A DNA stretch of 10,155 nt from CAIPAT01 sp041665605 (GTDB lineage Bacteria > Verrucomicrobiota > Lentisphaeria > Victivallales > Victivallaceae): positions 1 through 10,155 of the forward strand of contig JBAYIO010000142.1 of NCBI GenBank assembly GCA_041665605.1, written 5' to 3'. This document shows, in pieces, positions 1 through 7,045 of the stretch. The notes beneath the pieces were generated by a model, which saw only the letters and a program-made list of their open reading frames with translations, ran no database searches and was not told the DNA's origin. The stretch's first letter is position 1. Each line of letters opens with the position of its first letter. The position numbers and the translations under genes are program-made.

Positions 1-111
1 AACGTGGTTGGCGAACCATGCGTTACTATAGCACAGGAGGTTTTTCTAAATCACTTGAATCTGAAGATTTTTGGGAACGCACCGGCAGAGCCGGTGGTAT
101 TTTTGCCCTGA
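1..111 (+). CDS. Possible 3' end of a LacI/GntR-type regulator (partial)
   Basis: Frame 1 is open from the left edge to a TGA at 109-111, giving 36 residues. Its codons are rich in G at position one, which looks like coding sequence. The pattern is a GE-x-C start, a helix containing AQEVFLNHL, then a short loop and a final EPVVFLP. This resembles the last helix and strand of LacI-type ligand-binding domains, which often read GE.A...L...L.G...P..V.LP. The match is by eye on a short piece, and the protein would stop right after the LP where relatives usually continue for a few residues. It would be convergent with the TolC gene. It could also be a chance open frame. Confidence 0.35.
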   Translation, partial: NVVGEPCVTIAQEVFLNHLNLKIFGNAPAEPVVFLP

Positions 112-119
112 AGGTGGAC

Positions 120-155
120 AAAAAAACAAGCAATGTTTCGATGAAACATTGCTTG
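120..155 (-). terminator. Rho-independent terminator of the TolC operon
   Basis: Arms at 127-139 and 143-155 are perfect reverse complements (13 bp) around a 3-nt loop. On the minus strand the stem is followed at once by seven T (the A run at 120-126). It starts 24 nt past the TolC stop codon. The other strand has no T run after the stem, so it acts mainly on leftward transcription. Confidence 0.93.
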
Positions 156-179
156 CAGACGGTAAAAGAATGAACGTTG

Positions 180-1838
180 TTATTTAGTTGCTGCCGACTT
201 CTTCTGGTCGGCAGATTTCTTCGCGTCCGCCGGTTTTTCCGGAACAATGATGTCAAATTTCTCTCTGCTGCCTTCCGGAATTGTATTATTGCCCAGCACA
301 ACACCATTGAATGTAATGACGTTTTTGTTGATTTCCTCCCGTGCTTTTTCCGCAGCCTTCTGCTTTTGTTCAGATTCAGCCTTGGCTTTGGCTTCGGAAA
401 GCTTTATTTCCTCAATCAAACGGTCAAGGGTCTTCTGATCCAGCGCCTGGATGCCGATAGTGTTGAGCAGGCGGTAATAGGAAAGATAATAATTGCCAAG
501 GGCCAGGGTACGGTCAATCTGGGTTTCCGCCGTTTCAAGTTCCATCCGGTCAAGCTCCAGCTTTGACAGCGCACCGCCGGCGGTGAAGTTCTGACGCGCA
601 ATCTTCAGATGGTCGGCATATGCCAGATATACTTTTTCGTCAAGATCAAAACGCTCTTTCACTTCAATCACGTTGGCTTGAGCAATGCGCACCTGAGACA
701 TGACCCCGATGGACAGCGCCAGTGTTCTGAGTGATATTTCATCAATTTCAGTGTTGATGGTACGGTATTTCGCGATCTGCTGAGGAAGCTTCAACAGGTT
801 GTACGCCGCCCTCATTCCGATTTCCCACCAGCTCTGATTGTAGAGGAACGAGTTGCTTGAATTGTTGAAGTCAGTGAAGACCTTGACGTTCGGGAACATC
901 ATCAGGATGGTTTTTCTGGCTTCAGTAACCGTGACGCTGGTTTCGATGTCAAGCTGATACAGTTCCGGACGTTCCATCAGCGCGATCTTTTCGAGCAGAT
1001 TGATGTCAGGAAGCTGGATAATGTTCATTTTCTGCAATGCTCTGGTATCGACCCTGATATCATCAATCGGGAGATAGCCCATCAGCGCCCGCAGTTCAAT
1101 ACATGAGTTCTGGTAACTGCGCTGATATTCCATCAGGCGTTTTTCCAGCCGGATGAATCTTTTTCTTTCATCAAGAAGGCGCAGGGGGGAAACTGATTTC
1201 GAATCACTGATTTCGGCAAATGTTTTTTCGATTCCTTTGCACTTGACCAGCAGCTTTTCGGTGGTTTCAATGGCATCCTGGGTGGCCGCAACTTTGAAAT
1301 AAGTCTTGACGACTTCCAAAGTTAAGTTCTGTGCGGCGCGCCGTTTCTGTTCCAGCGCGATAAGCGCATTGTCTTCCGCCTGGTTGGCATTCAAATAAGC
1401 AAGGCCGAAGTCAAGGACGCTGAGCGCCATTTCAACCCTGAATACGTTTTCGCCTTTATCCGAACTTTTGCTCGGAGGATAAGTCTGTGCGCCGGTCTGC
1501 AGATTCTGGCTGCTTGATCCCGGTTCGTTGTCTCTGCCGGTGAGGTCGTCGGAGACGGTCAAGTCGGGAAGCATGCCGAGCATTTCAGCGGTAACTTTTT
1601 CCTGGGCAATCCGTTCTTTCAAGTCAAAGACTTTCAAGTCGAGGTTCTGCTTCAGTGCGATGGAAATACATTCAGGCAGAGTGAAAACGGTGCCTTGAGG
1701 AATGACTTTCTTGTTGATTTTTCCGAAATGCTCGTTGGCTTTTTCAACGCGCTGCTGACGGTAATATTCAGAATCATGACATCCGAATGCCACCATTGCT
1801 ATAGCTAAAGCAAACACTGAACGAAATACTTTTAACAT
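180..1838 (-). CDS. TolC-family outer-membrane efflux lipoprotein
   Basis: This 552-residue protein is a TolC/OprM-type outer-membrane channel subunit, expected to trimerise into a beta-barrel and long periplasmic helical tunnel. The N-terminus is a lipoprotein signal (residues 1-19, AFG then Cys20), so it is probably lipid-anchored like OprM. The lipobox is slightly atypical, with Ala at -3 and Phe at -2. Typical family features follow: a TLPECISIALKQNLDL start to the first repeat (about 53-68), long amphipathic helices (about 155-250), a second repeat opening with LLEKIALMERPEL (281-293), and helices with regularly spaced Leu and Ala to about 465. Residues 466-552 form an extension beyond the usual end: an Ala/Glu/Lys-rich probable coiled coil (about 478-505), a short beta-like stretch and a Lys/Ala tail. 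It lies 50 nt downstream of the small gene and is probably cotranscribed with it. The channel partner is likely the divergent adaptor operon. Function is assigned by fold pattern, and the exported substrate is unknown. Confidence 0.9.
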   Translation of the reverse strand: MLKVFRSVFALAIAMVAFGCHDSEYYRQQRVEKANEHFGKINKKVIPQGTVFTLPECISIALKQNLDLKVFDLKERIAQEKVTAEMLGMLPDLTVSDDLTGRDNEPGSSSQNLQTGAQTYPPSKSSDKGENVFRVEMALSVLDFGLAYLNANQAEDNALIALEQKRRAAQNLTLEVVKTYFKVAATQDAIETTEKLLVKCKGIEKTFAEISDSKSVSPLRLLDERKRFIRLEKRLMEYQRSYQNSCIELRALMGYLPIDDIRVDTRALQKMNIIQLPDINLLEKIALMERPELYQLDIETSVTVTEARKTILMMFPNVKVFTDFNNSSNSFLYNQSWWEIGMRAAYNLLKLPQQIAKYRTINTEIDEISLRTLALSIGVMSQVRIAQANVIEVKERFDLDEKVYLAYADHLKIARQNFTAGGALSKLELDRMELETAETQIDRTLALGNYYLSYYRLLNTIGIQALDQKTLDRLIEEIKLSEAKAKAESEQKQKAAEKAREEINKNVITFNGVVLGNNTIPEGSREKFDIIVPEKPADAKKSADQKKSAATK

Positions 1839-1888
1839 GACAGCCCCGCTTCTTGAATTTCACTGACTACTTTAAATAAGTTTGACCC

Positions 1889-2143
1889 TTATTTCTTTGC
1901 TGCGTTATCCGTTTTCTGGAGAATCCCGGCTTCAAGAAGTTTGTCGATAAGATTCTGCATTGAATTAAAGGCATTCAGAAAACCCTGCGGCGGCATAATA
2001 ATACGCTCTTTGCAAAGGGGTTGCGGTTCGCCTTTGCCGTCAGGATCAGGCTGCAGGGTAACGAAATCAAATCTTACCATACCGCCGGCAAAGTGAATCT
2101 GCCCAATTCCGTCGGCAAAGATTTCTTCTTTGATATTGTCCAT
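1889..2143 (-). CDS. Small leaderless conserved-looking protein (DUF3467-like?)
   Basis: This 84-residue protein has no signal peptide or membrane segment and should be cytosolic. I start it at the ATG at 2143 because AGGAG (2154-2150 on the minus strand) sits 6 nt upstream. An in-frame ATG at 2161 would add six residues but would swallow that ribosome-binding site. The N-terminal half reads as beta strands (FADGIGQIHF, GGMVRFDFVTLQP). A Gly/Pro-rich loop follows, then RIIMPPQGFLNAFNSMQNLIDKL, a strand running into a helix. This strand-strand-strand-helix layout with an I-x-PPQGF-type turn faintly resembles DUF3467-type proteins, but I cannot confirm membership. The charged end is KTDNAAKK. 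It is first in the leftward operon with TolC and divergent from the adaptors. This position suggests a chaperone, regulator or even cargo of the export system. No function is proven. Confidence 0.82.
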   Translation of the reverse strand: MDNIKEEIFADGIGQIHFAGGMVRFDFVTLQPDPDGKGEPQPLCKERIIMPPQGFLNAFNSMQNLIDKLLEAGILQKTDNAAKK

Positions 2144-2177
2144 TTTTGTCTCCTGAAACATTCTATTTTTGGGTTAA

Positions 2178-2183
2178 ATTATA
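2178..2183 (-). promoter_or_regulatory. -10 box for the small gene-TolC operon
   Basis: The minus strand carries a perfect TATAAT here, about 35 nt upstream of the 2143 ATG, predicting a leader of roughly 28 nt. No good -35 hexamer lies at 16-18 nt spacing (best is GAAGTC at 2206-2201), so an activator may help. For the rightward operon I could not find a convincing -35/-10 pair in 2200-2400. That stretch is very AT-rich and holds nothing else I can name. Confidence 0.5.
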
Positions 2184-2199
2184 TTCTTAATTAAGAATA
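2182..2199. promoter_or_regulatory. 18-bp perfect palindrome, candidate operator
   Basis: The sequence TATTCTTAA/TTAAGAATA is a perfect inverted repeat with no spacer. It covers the space just upstream of the leftward -10 box and overlaps that box by two bases, where a repressor would block RNA polymerase. It lies between the divergent operons and could control both. It has no T run after it and is not a terminator. AT-rich palindromes also arise by chance. Confidence 0.45.
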
Positions 2200-2416
2200 A
2201 GACTTCTTTACGGTTAATATAAAACAACTAGAACATAACATTAAAAAATCAATTTGCAAACGACTTTTTTATAAAAAAACACTCATTCGGAGTATTTGAT
2301 TTTCAAGTGTCAACACGGCGGATAAAAAAAGAACAATAATTTTTAAATAGTTAAAGCATTTTGCGCGGATAATGGTTATATTACATTGATTTTGCATGAA
2401 CAGAAAGGTATTGGAA

Positions 2417-3280
2417 ATGAATCATTTATTCCGGTTATTACAGAGCGGGCGCAATTCTGCCGGACTTTCTTCCGCGGCTTGCCTGCTGGGATTGTGTCTG
2501 CTGGTGATTGCGCCGTCAAACGTGTTTGCCGCCGGCGAAGAAATACAGGCGAATGCGGATGAATATCCGACGAAGGTCGTAATCTTTCCTTTCCGCCAGG
2601 CAGTGATTTCCGCTGAGGTGGACACGGCGGTCAAGCAGTATAATTTTAAAGAAGGGGATTGCTTCAAGGAAGGGGAAATCATCGCGCTGCTTGATGATAA
2701 AATTTATCTGCAGAAATACGAAAAGGCGAAATCCGCCCAGCTCGAGGCAGAGGCTTCAATGCAATTTGCATTGAAAAATCTCAAACGCAACGAGGAAATG
2801 TATCAGAAGGGCATTCAGGGAATGCAGGATTTGGAAAAAAGCGAACTGGAAAGAGATATCGCTGTTTCAAAATTGAATTTTTCCGTCGCCAATATGAAAA
2901 TGGCGGAAATCGATTTGAAGGCCTGCCGCCTGGTTGCGCCGTTTGCCGGACGTTTGATAAAAAAAATGGTGCAGGAGCATGAATTTGTCCGCGCCAGCCA
3001 GCAGGTCATCAATATCATTGATGATTATCAATTGCTGGCGGTAATGCATCTGCCGTCCTCCGAAATCAATAAAGTGGCCATTGGCAAAAACATGCGCGTC
3101 TGGATTGATGAAACCAGAACCGAACACGAAGGAACAATCAATGTGATCTCCGGCGAGATCGATCCCGGCAGCCGGACGTTTGAAATAAAAGTCCTTATTG
3201 ACAACCGCACACGCAAACTTGCGGCGGGAATGTCCGGCAAACTGATGAAACAGTACGACAAAAACAGCGGGAAAAAATAA
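2417..3280 (+). CDS. Periplasmic adaptor (HlyD/RND-type membrane fusion protein)
   Basis: This 287-residue membrane fusion protein bridges an inner-membrane component to a TolC-type channel. The start at 2417 is chosen because AAAGG (2404-2408) lies 8 nt upstream. The in-frame ATG at 2396 has no ribosome-binding site. A Sec signal peptide covers residues 1-38, with a hydrophobic core of about 18-33 and likely cleavage after NVFA. The mature protein is soluble periplasmic with no lipobox. The first lipoyl half is about 60-94 (VISAEVDTAV...GDCFKEGEIIALLD). A helical hairpin covers about 96-165, short like RND-type adaptors. The second lipoyl half is about 168-202 (CRLVAPFAGRL...VINIID). The beta-barrel follows with SRTFEIKVLIDN and LAAGMSGKL (252-275), a classic signature. 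It is the first gene of the rightward operon, and its TAA overlaps the next ATG by one base. It lacks the extended C-terminal membrane-proximal domain of many RND adaptors. Confidence 0.88.
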   Translation: MNHLFRLLQSGRNSAGLSSAACLLGLCLLVIAPSNVFAAGEEIQANADEYPTKVVIFPFRQAVISAEVDTAVKQYNFKEGDCFKEGEIIALLDDKIYLQKYEKAKSAQLEAEASMQFALKNLKRNEEMYQKGIQGMQDLEKSELERDIAVSKLNFSVANMKMAEIDLKACRLVAPFAGRLIKKMVQEHEFVRASQQVINIIDDYQLLAVMHLPSSEINKVAIGKNMRVWIDETRTEHEGTINVISGEIDPGSRTFEIKVLIDNRTRKLAAGMSGKLMKQYDKNSGKK

Positions 3281-4701
3281 TGGCTGAAACTCAATCCGGT
3301 AAAGAACATAAAGAATTATTATTGCTTAAAGGCAAGCTGAACGCCGTTTCCATAGTTTTAAAACTGGGGCATGAAGCTTTCGAGAAGCATACCCTGCAGC
3401 AACTGGCCAATCATATTGTCAATAACAGCCGGATGGTGGCCCCGTATGAACGTTCCGCGCTGATAGACATGCGCGGCGTCAAGCCTAGAATAATTGCGGT
3501 TTCCGGGCAGCCGGAAGTAAATTCCAATTCTGAATACTGCATTAATCTCGCGAATTTGATTCAGCCGCTTGACGGACTGGACAAGGTGGCGGTGCTTACG
3601 GAAGAGCTGCTTAAAGAAAAAAACGCCAGACAGAACGCTTTTGAGGCTTTTGAATATTTCAAAGCTTGTTTCCCTCAAATGCTGCTGATTCCAATCCGGC
3701 CTGTCTCTCATGCCGGAACCGCCTCTCCTGAATTGCTGATCTGGGCGGTGGAATTTTCAGACCAGTCCAATCTGGCCAGCGCCGGCAGTCTGCTGCCGCT
3801 CTTGTGCCAGCACTATGCGGAAGCGCTGTTTTTCACGTTTCATGACAAACAGAAAATTATTCACCGCGTGATTGACCGCAAAAAATGGTTAAAGCCTTCG
3901 CGGATATTGCTGATTCTGTGTTTACTGTTTTTTATTTCCCTGTTTGTGATGCCGATCAGGCAGAATGTGGCGGCGGACTTCGAGATTATCCCGGGGAAAG
4001 AGAATTTTTATTATGCCCCGTTTGACGGAGTAATTGAAACATGCTACAACAATAAAAGCGGCAACCCCGTGGTGCCGGGAAACGTAATTCTGACGTATAA
4101 CACTGAAGAGCGCGCTTTTGATCTGGCCGGCGCTGAAAACGCCCGCAACAAAATCTCGGCGCAACTGGACCTGATTGAGCAGCAGTCGTTCAAAGACATC
4201 TCCAAGCGCGGCGAAGTGCGGATGCTTGAATTACAGAAAGAAAAAGCGGACATCAGCATTAGACGCAATAAATGGTTTATCCAGAAAAGTGTTCTCCGGG
4301 CAAAACAGGCCGGAATCCTGGACATCGCTGATAAGGATAAACTTGAAGGCAAGGCCGTGCGGGCAGGCGAGAAACTGTTTGAAATATTATCCACGGAAAG
4401 CCTGGTTGCCCTGATTTCGCTGAACGAACAGAGTGCATCCGCGCTGGGCGAGGATTGCAAGATCACCCTTTATCTGCATACCATGCCGGAAATGCCGATA
4501 ACCGGAAAAATTGAATCAATCAGCCCGAAACCGGTGCTTACCGAGAAAAAAATCTATTGCTATATGATCCGGATGACATTGGATTATCAGAAGAAAGATC
4601 TGCTTTGCGGGATGCGCGGAGTAGCCAGAATTGCCGGACCGCGCGTGCCGCTCGGCTATTATCTGTTCCGGAATCTCGTGCTGTGGTGGAGAAAGGTTTA
4701 A
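3280..4701 (+). CDS. GAF-like domain fused to a HlyD-type membrane adaptor
   Basis: This 473-residue protein starts at the ATG overlapping the previous stop (TAATG), so translation is probably coupled. Residues 1-205 are cytosolic and look like a GAF-type sensor domain. The supporting pattern is QQLANHIVNNSRMVAPYERSALID (40-63), a strand IIAVSGQPEV (71-80), a strand MLLIPIRP (134-141), and a closing helix LLPLLCQHYAEAL (171-183). One TM helix follows at about 208-226, with basic residues KKWLKPSR just before it (cytosolic N-terminus). The periplasmic part has the first lipoyl half (about 243-273), a short coiled-coil hairpin (about 280-335), the second lipoyl half (about 338-370), a beta-barrel with LLCGMRGVARI (441-451), and a hydrophobic end YYLFRNLVLWWRKV. 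GAF-HlyD fusions are known beside M50-HlyD proteins. The domain may sense a small ligand or dock a cytosolic partner, and its ligand is unknown. The GAF call is by eye. Confidence 0.82.
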   Translation: MAETQSGKEHKELLLLKGKLNAVSIVLKLGHEAFEKHTLQQLANHIVNNSRMVAPYERSALIDMRGVKPRIIAVSGQPEVNSNSEYCINLANLIQPLDGLDKVAVLTEELLKEKNARQNAFEAFEYFKACFPQMLLIPIRPVSHAGTASPELLIWAVEFSDQSNLASAGSLLPLLCQHYAEALFFTFHDKQKIIHRVIDRKKWLKPSRILLILCLLFFISLFVMPIRQNVAADFEIIPGKENFYYAPFDGVIETCYNNKSGNPVVPGNVILTYNTEERAFDLAGAENARNKISAQLDLIEQQSFKDISKRGEVRMLELQKEKADISIRRNKWFIQKSVLRAKQAGILDIADKDKLEGKAVRAGEKLFEILSTESLVALISLNEQSASALGEDCKITLYLHTMPEMPITGKIESISPKPVLTEKKIYCYMIRMTLDYQKKDLLCGMRGVARIAGPRVPLGYYLFRNLVLWWRKV

Positions 4702-4722
4702 ACCGCAAGGACCTGAAAAAGC

Positions 4723-6852
4723 ATGGACAATATAGCTGACACCCCCGCGCCGGAAAAGAAGTTTTTTACCGGAACGCTGCGCACCGATCTCGATCTATTC
4801 CGCGGGGAGCCGGAGACTGACGGCAGCGCCACCTGGATCGTTTTTGATCCGGTAAGCGACAAATATTACCGTCTTTCTGAGGAAGATCACCAGATAATCA
4901 GTTGCATGTCTGAAAATCTGGAACTGGATGCTTTTCTGGAAAAAGTTAAGAATTGCGGCATCCATGCGGACAAAGATAAGATCATGAAGATACTGAGTTT
5001 CCTCAATCAGAGCAATCTGATGCTTCCCGTGTATAAGATGACAGAGGACAAGGTTGAAAAACATCAGGCGATGAAACGCCGGAACTTGATTCATTTGATT
5101 CTTTACACCTATCTGTTTTTTAAAATTCCGCTGCTTTCCCCTGACCCTTTTCTTGACCGCACGGTGAATTTTGTTAAAACGATTTTCAACAAATGGACCT
5201 TCCTGACGCTTGGTGTGATTGCGGGCTGCGGCTATCTCTGCCTGATTGTCAGGTGGCAGAAGCTTACCGAGGAGTTTATCAGTACGATTAATTTTCAAGG
5301 AATGGTGCGCTATTCGATCGCGGTTGTCATTATAAAATGCGTTCATGAGTTTGCTCATGCGTACACCGCCAAAGCAGTCGGCATCAGGGTTAGGCGGATG
5401 GGAATGGCCTTCATCGTGTTTTTCCCCAGACTCTATACTGACCTTACCGACTCCTGGCGCATCCCCGACCGCCATAAAAGATTTCTGATTGACGGTTCCG
5501 GAATACTGAGTGAAATCATTATCGGGGGATGGGCGGCGCTGGCATGGGCTTATTCCGGTCCGGGCCTGACTCAAGCAGTCGCATATTACATTTTTACGGT
5601 AAGTATCATCAGTACGGCGCTGATTAACGGCAACCCTTTTATCCGCTATGACGGTTATTACCTGCTGATGGATCTGGTCGGCATTGATAATCTTCAGATG
5701 CGCGGAACTGAGCGCATCCGTGAACTTTTCCGGAAATATTGTCTTGGAATCGATTACAAGCCTAACGATAATACGATTGGCTGGAAAAAATATTTTCTGA
5801 TTATTTTCGGGATTTCCGCGTTCATCTATCGAATTTTCCTTTATACCTCGATTATTCTGGTGGTATATTATTACTTCGAAAAAGCTATCGGCATCGTGCT
5901 GCTGATGCTGGAAGTCTATTTACTGGTTGTCAAGCCTTTCCTGACGGAAACAAAAATGATTATGGCATTGAAAAACAAGATTAAAACGCGCAATTACATT
6001 ATTTCGCTGTCCGGCGCCGGAATACTGCTGCTGACCTTATTTATGCCGCTGCCATGGAACATCGCGATCCCATGCGAAGTAAAACCGGCCGTGTCGAATA
6101 TGGTTTATGCCCGCACCGACGGCTTTCTCGAAGAACTTTGCGTTAAAGACCGGGGCGGCGTGAAGAAGGGCGATGTTATTTTTAAGCAGGCAAACCCGTT
6201 TATCGAATGGGATTTAAAAGAAGCGAACCTGGATAAGCGCATCGGTGCGTTTGAGCTGGATTTCGCGCAGAGCAATACTGCCACGCTTGGACTCACCCAG
6301 ATGAAGCTGCAGGCATTGAAAAATGCGGAGATTTCACTGGACGAACTCCAGCATAAAAAATCGCTTTTAACTACCGCCAGCGCAATTAACGGTATCTTTG
6401 CCATATATGATCTGCATCTGAAGCCGGGCAAGTGGCTGCATAAAGGCGAGATCATTGGAGAAGTATATGAGCCGGACAAGCAGATCATCGCCGCGTTTAT
6501 CAGGGAAACAGATTTTAAGAAAATTTCCGGCAATGAAAAAGTGTCAGTCTCTCTGGAAGACGGACTCGAGTCATATCGCGGCAGGATTGTTTCAACGGCC
6601 CCGGTCCCGGTTATTCTTGCACCATCGCCGCTGATTAATTTTTTCGGAGGACGCATTGTATGCTACCCCATGCCTGACGGCAATACATTTCAGCCGGTGG
6701 AACCTTATTACAGAGTCAACATTGCAGTGGCGGAAGGCGAGAGCCTGCCTCCGGGCAGAACCGGCACGGTATGGCTTCGCAAATACTCTTCCATCGGCGG
6801 CAATTTTCTCCGCGAAGTTCTTTCAGTCCTTCAGAAAGAACTTTATTTCTAA
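4723..6852 (+). CDS. PqqD-like / M50 site-2 metalloprotease / HlyD fusion protein
   Basis: This 709-residue polytopic protein is of the type often labelled putative peptide zinc metalloprotease. Residues 15-100 form a PqqD/RRE-like winged-helix domain (WIVFDPVSDKYYRLSEED at 38-55), a fold that binds peptide precursors in RiPP systems. The M50 core has HEFAH at 208-212 (zinc ligands H208 and H212, catalytic E209) and NGNPFIRYDG at 302-311, a full NxxPxxxxDG motif with D310 as the third ligand. The protease is therefore probably active. Hydrophobic segments lie near 121-137, 158-176, 195-213, 255-275, 284-301, 356-383, 386-403 and 425-441. The periplasmic tail has lipoyl halves at about 458-490 and 552-583 with a very short helical link, then a beta-barrel (600-690) with LPPGRTGTVWL (675-685). 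It is the last gene of the operon, 21 nt after the previous stop, with a weak ribosome-binding site (AAGG, 12 nt away). It is the only polytopic inner-membrane protein here, so it may process or pass a substrate to the adaptors. Substrate unknown. Confidence 0.9.
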   Translation: MDNIADTPAPEKKFFTGTLRTDLDLFRGEPETDGSATWIVFDPVSDKYYRLSEEDHQIISCMSENLELDAFLEKVKNCGIHADKDKIMKILSFLNQSNLMLPVYKMTEDKVEKHQAMKRRNLIHLILYTYLFFKIPLLSPDPFLDRTVNFVKTIFNKWTFLTLGVIAGCGYLCLIVRWQKLTEEFISTINFQGMVRYSIAVVIIKCVHEFAHAYTAKAVGIRVRRMGMAFIVFFPRLYTDLTDSWRIPDRHKRFLIDGSGILSEIIIGGWAALAWAYSGPGLTQAVAYYIFTVSIISTALINGNPFIRYDGYYLLMDLVGIDNLQMRGTERIRELFRKYCLGIDYKPNDNTIGWKKYFLIIFGISAFIYRIFLYTSIILVVYYYFEKAIGIVLLMLEVYLLVVKPFLTETKMIMALKNKIKTRNYIISLSGAGILLLTLFMPLPWNIAIPCEVKPAVSNMVYARTDGFLEELCVKDRGGVKKGDVIFKQANPFIEWDLKEANLDKRIGAFELDFAQSNTATLGLTQMKLQALKNAEISLDELQHKKSLLTTASAINGIFAIYDLHLKPGKWLHKGEIIGEVYEPDKQIIAAFIRETDFKKISGNEKVSVSLEDGLESYRGRIVSTAPVPVILAPSPLINFFGGRIVCYPMPDGNTFQPVEPYYRVNIAVAEGESLPPGRTGTVWLRKYSSIGGNFLREVLSVLQKELYF

Positions 6853-6901
6853 TCGTAACGCGGAGAAATGCCAGTGCAGAGTGTGCGCCGGGCGAATTTG
6901 A

Positions 6902-6929
6902 TTCATGGATTGTTTTTCATTTCCATGAA
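6902..6929 (+). terminator. Weak hairpin after the adaptor-M50 operon
   Basis: Arms at 6902-6909 and 6922-6929 pair perfectly (8 bp) around a T-rich 12-nt loop, 50 nt past the M50 stop. No T run follows, so it may be a Rho-dependent end or an RNA-stabilising hairpin. The rest of 6853-7045 shows no gene. An A run at 7004-7011 would read as T on the minus strand past the next gene but lacks a proper stem. Confidence 0.25.
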
Positions 6930-7045
6930 ATTGTCCGCTTATGGATGAGCCTGGTTTTCGATCCCGGACTTGATGATATAACTGCTTGATAAACAGCCTG
7001 TTCAAAAAAAACAGATCCACTGAGTTTTAATGGCGTCTTCCGGCT

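Noticed and set aside
3..173. Plus-strand open frame 3 from the left edge
   Set aside because: It runs straight through the strong terminator hairpin at 127-155 and has less coding-like codon structure than frame 1.
2308..2313. Consensus -35 TTGACA on the minus strand
   Set aside because: No acceptable -10 box lies 16-18 nt downstream, and the better-placed TATAAT at 2183-2178 is too far away.
4795..5574. A 259-residue open frame on the minus strand within the M50 gene
   Set aside because: It lies wholly opposite well-supported PqqD/M50 coding sequence with invariant motifs and shows no domain of its own.
7001..7020. T run on the minus strand past the zinc-ribbon gene as a terminator
   Set aside because: Only a trivial 3-bp stem precedes it, so there is no credible hairpin.
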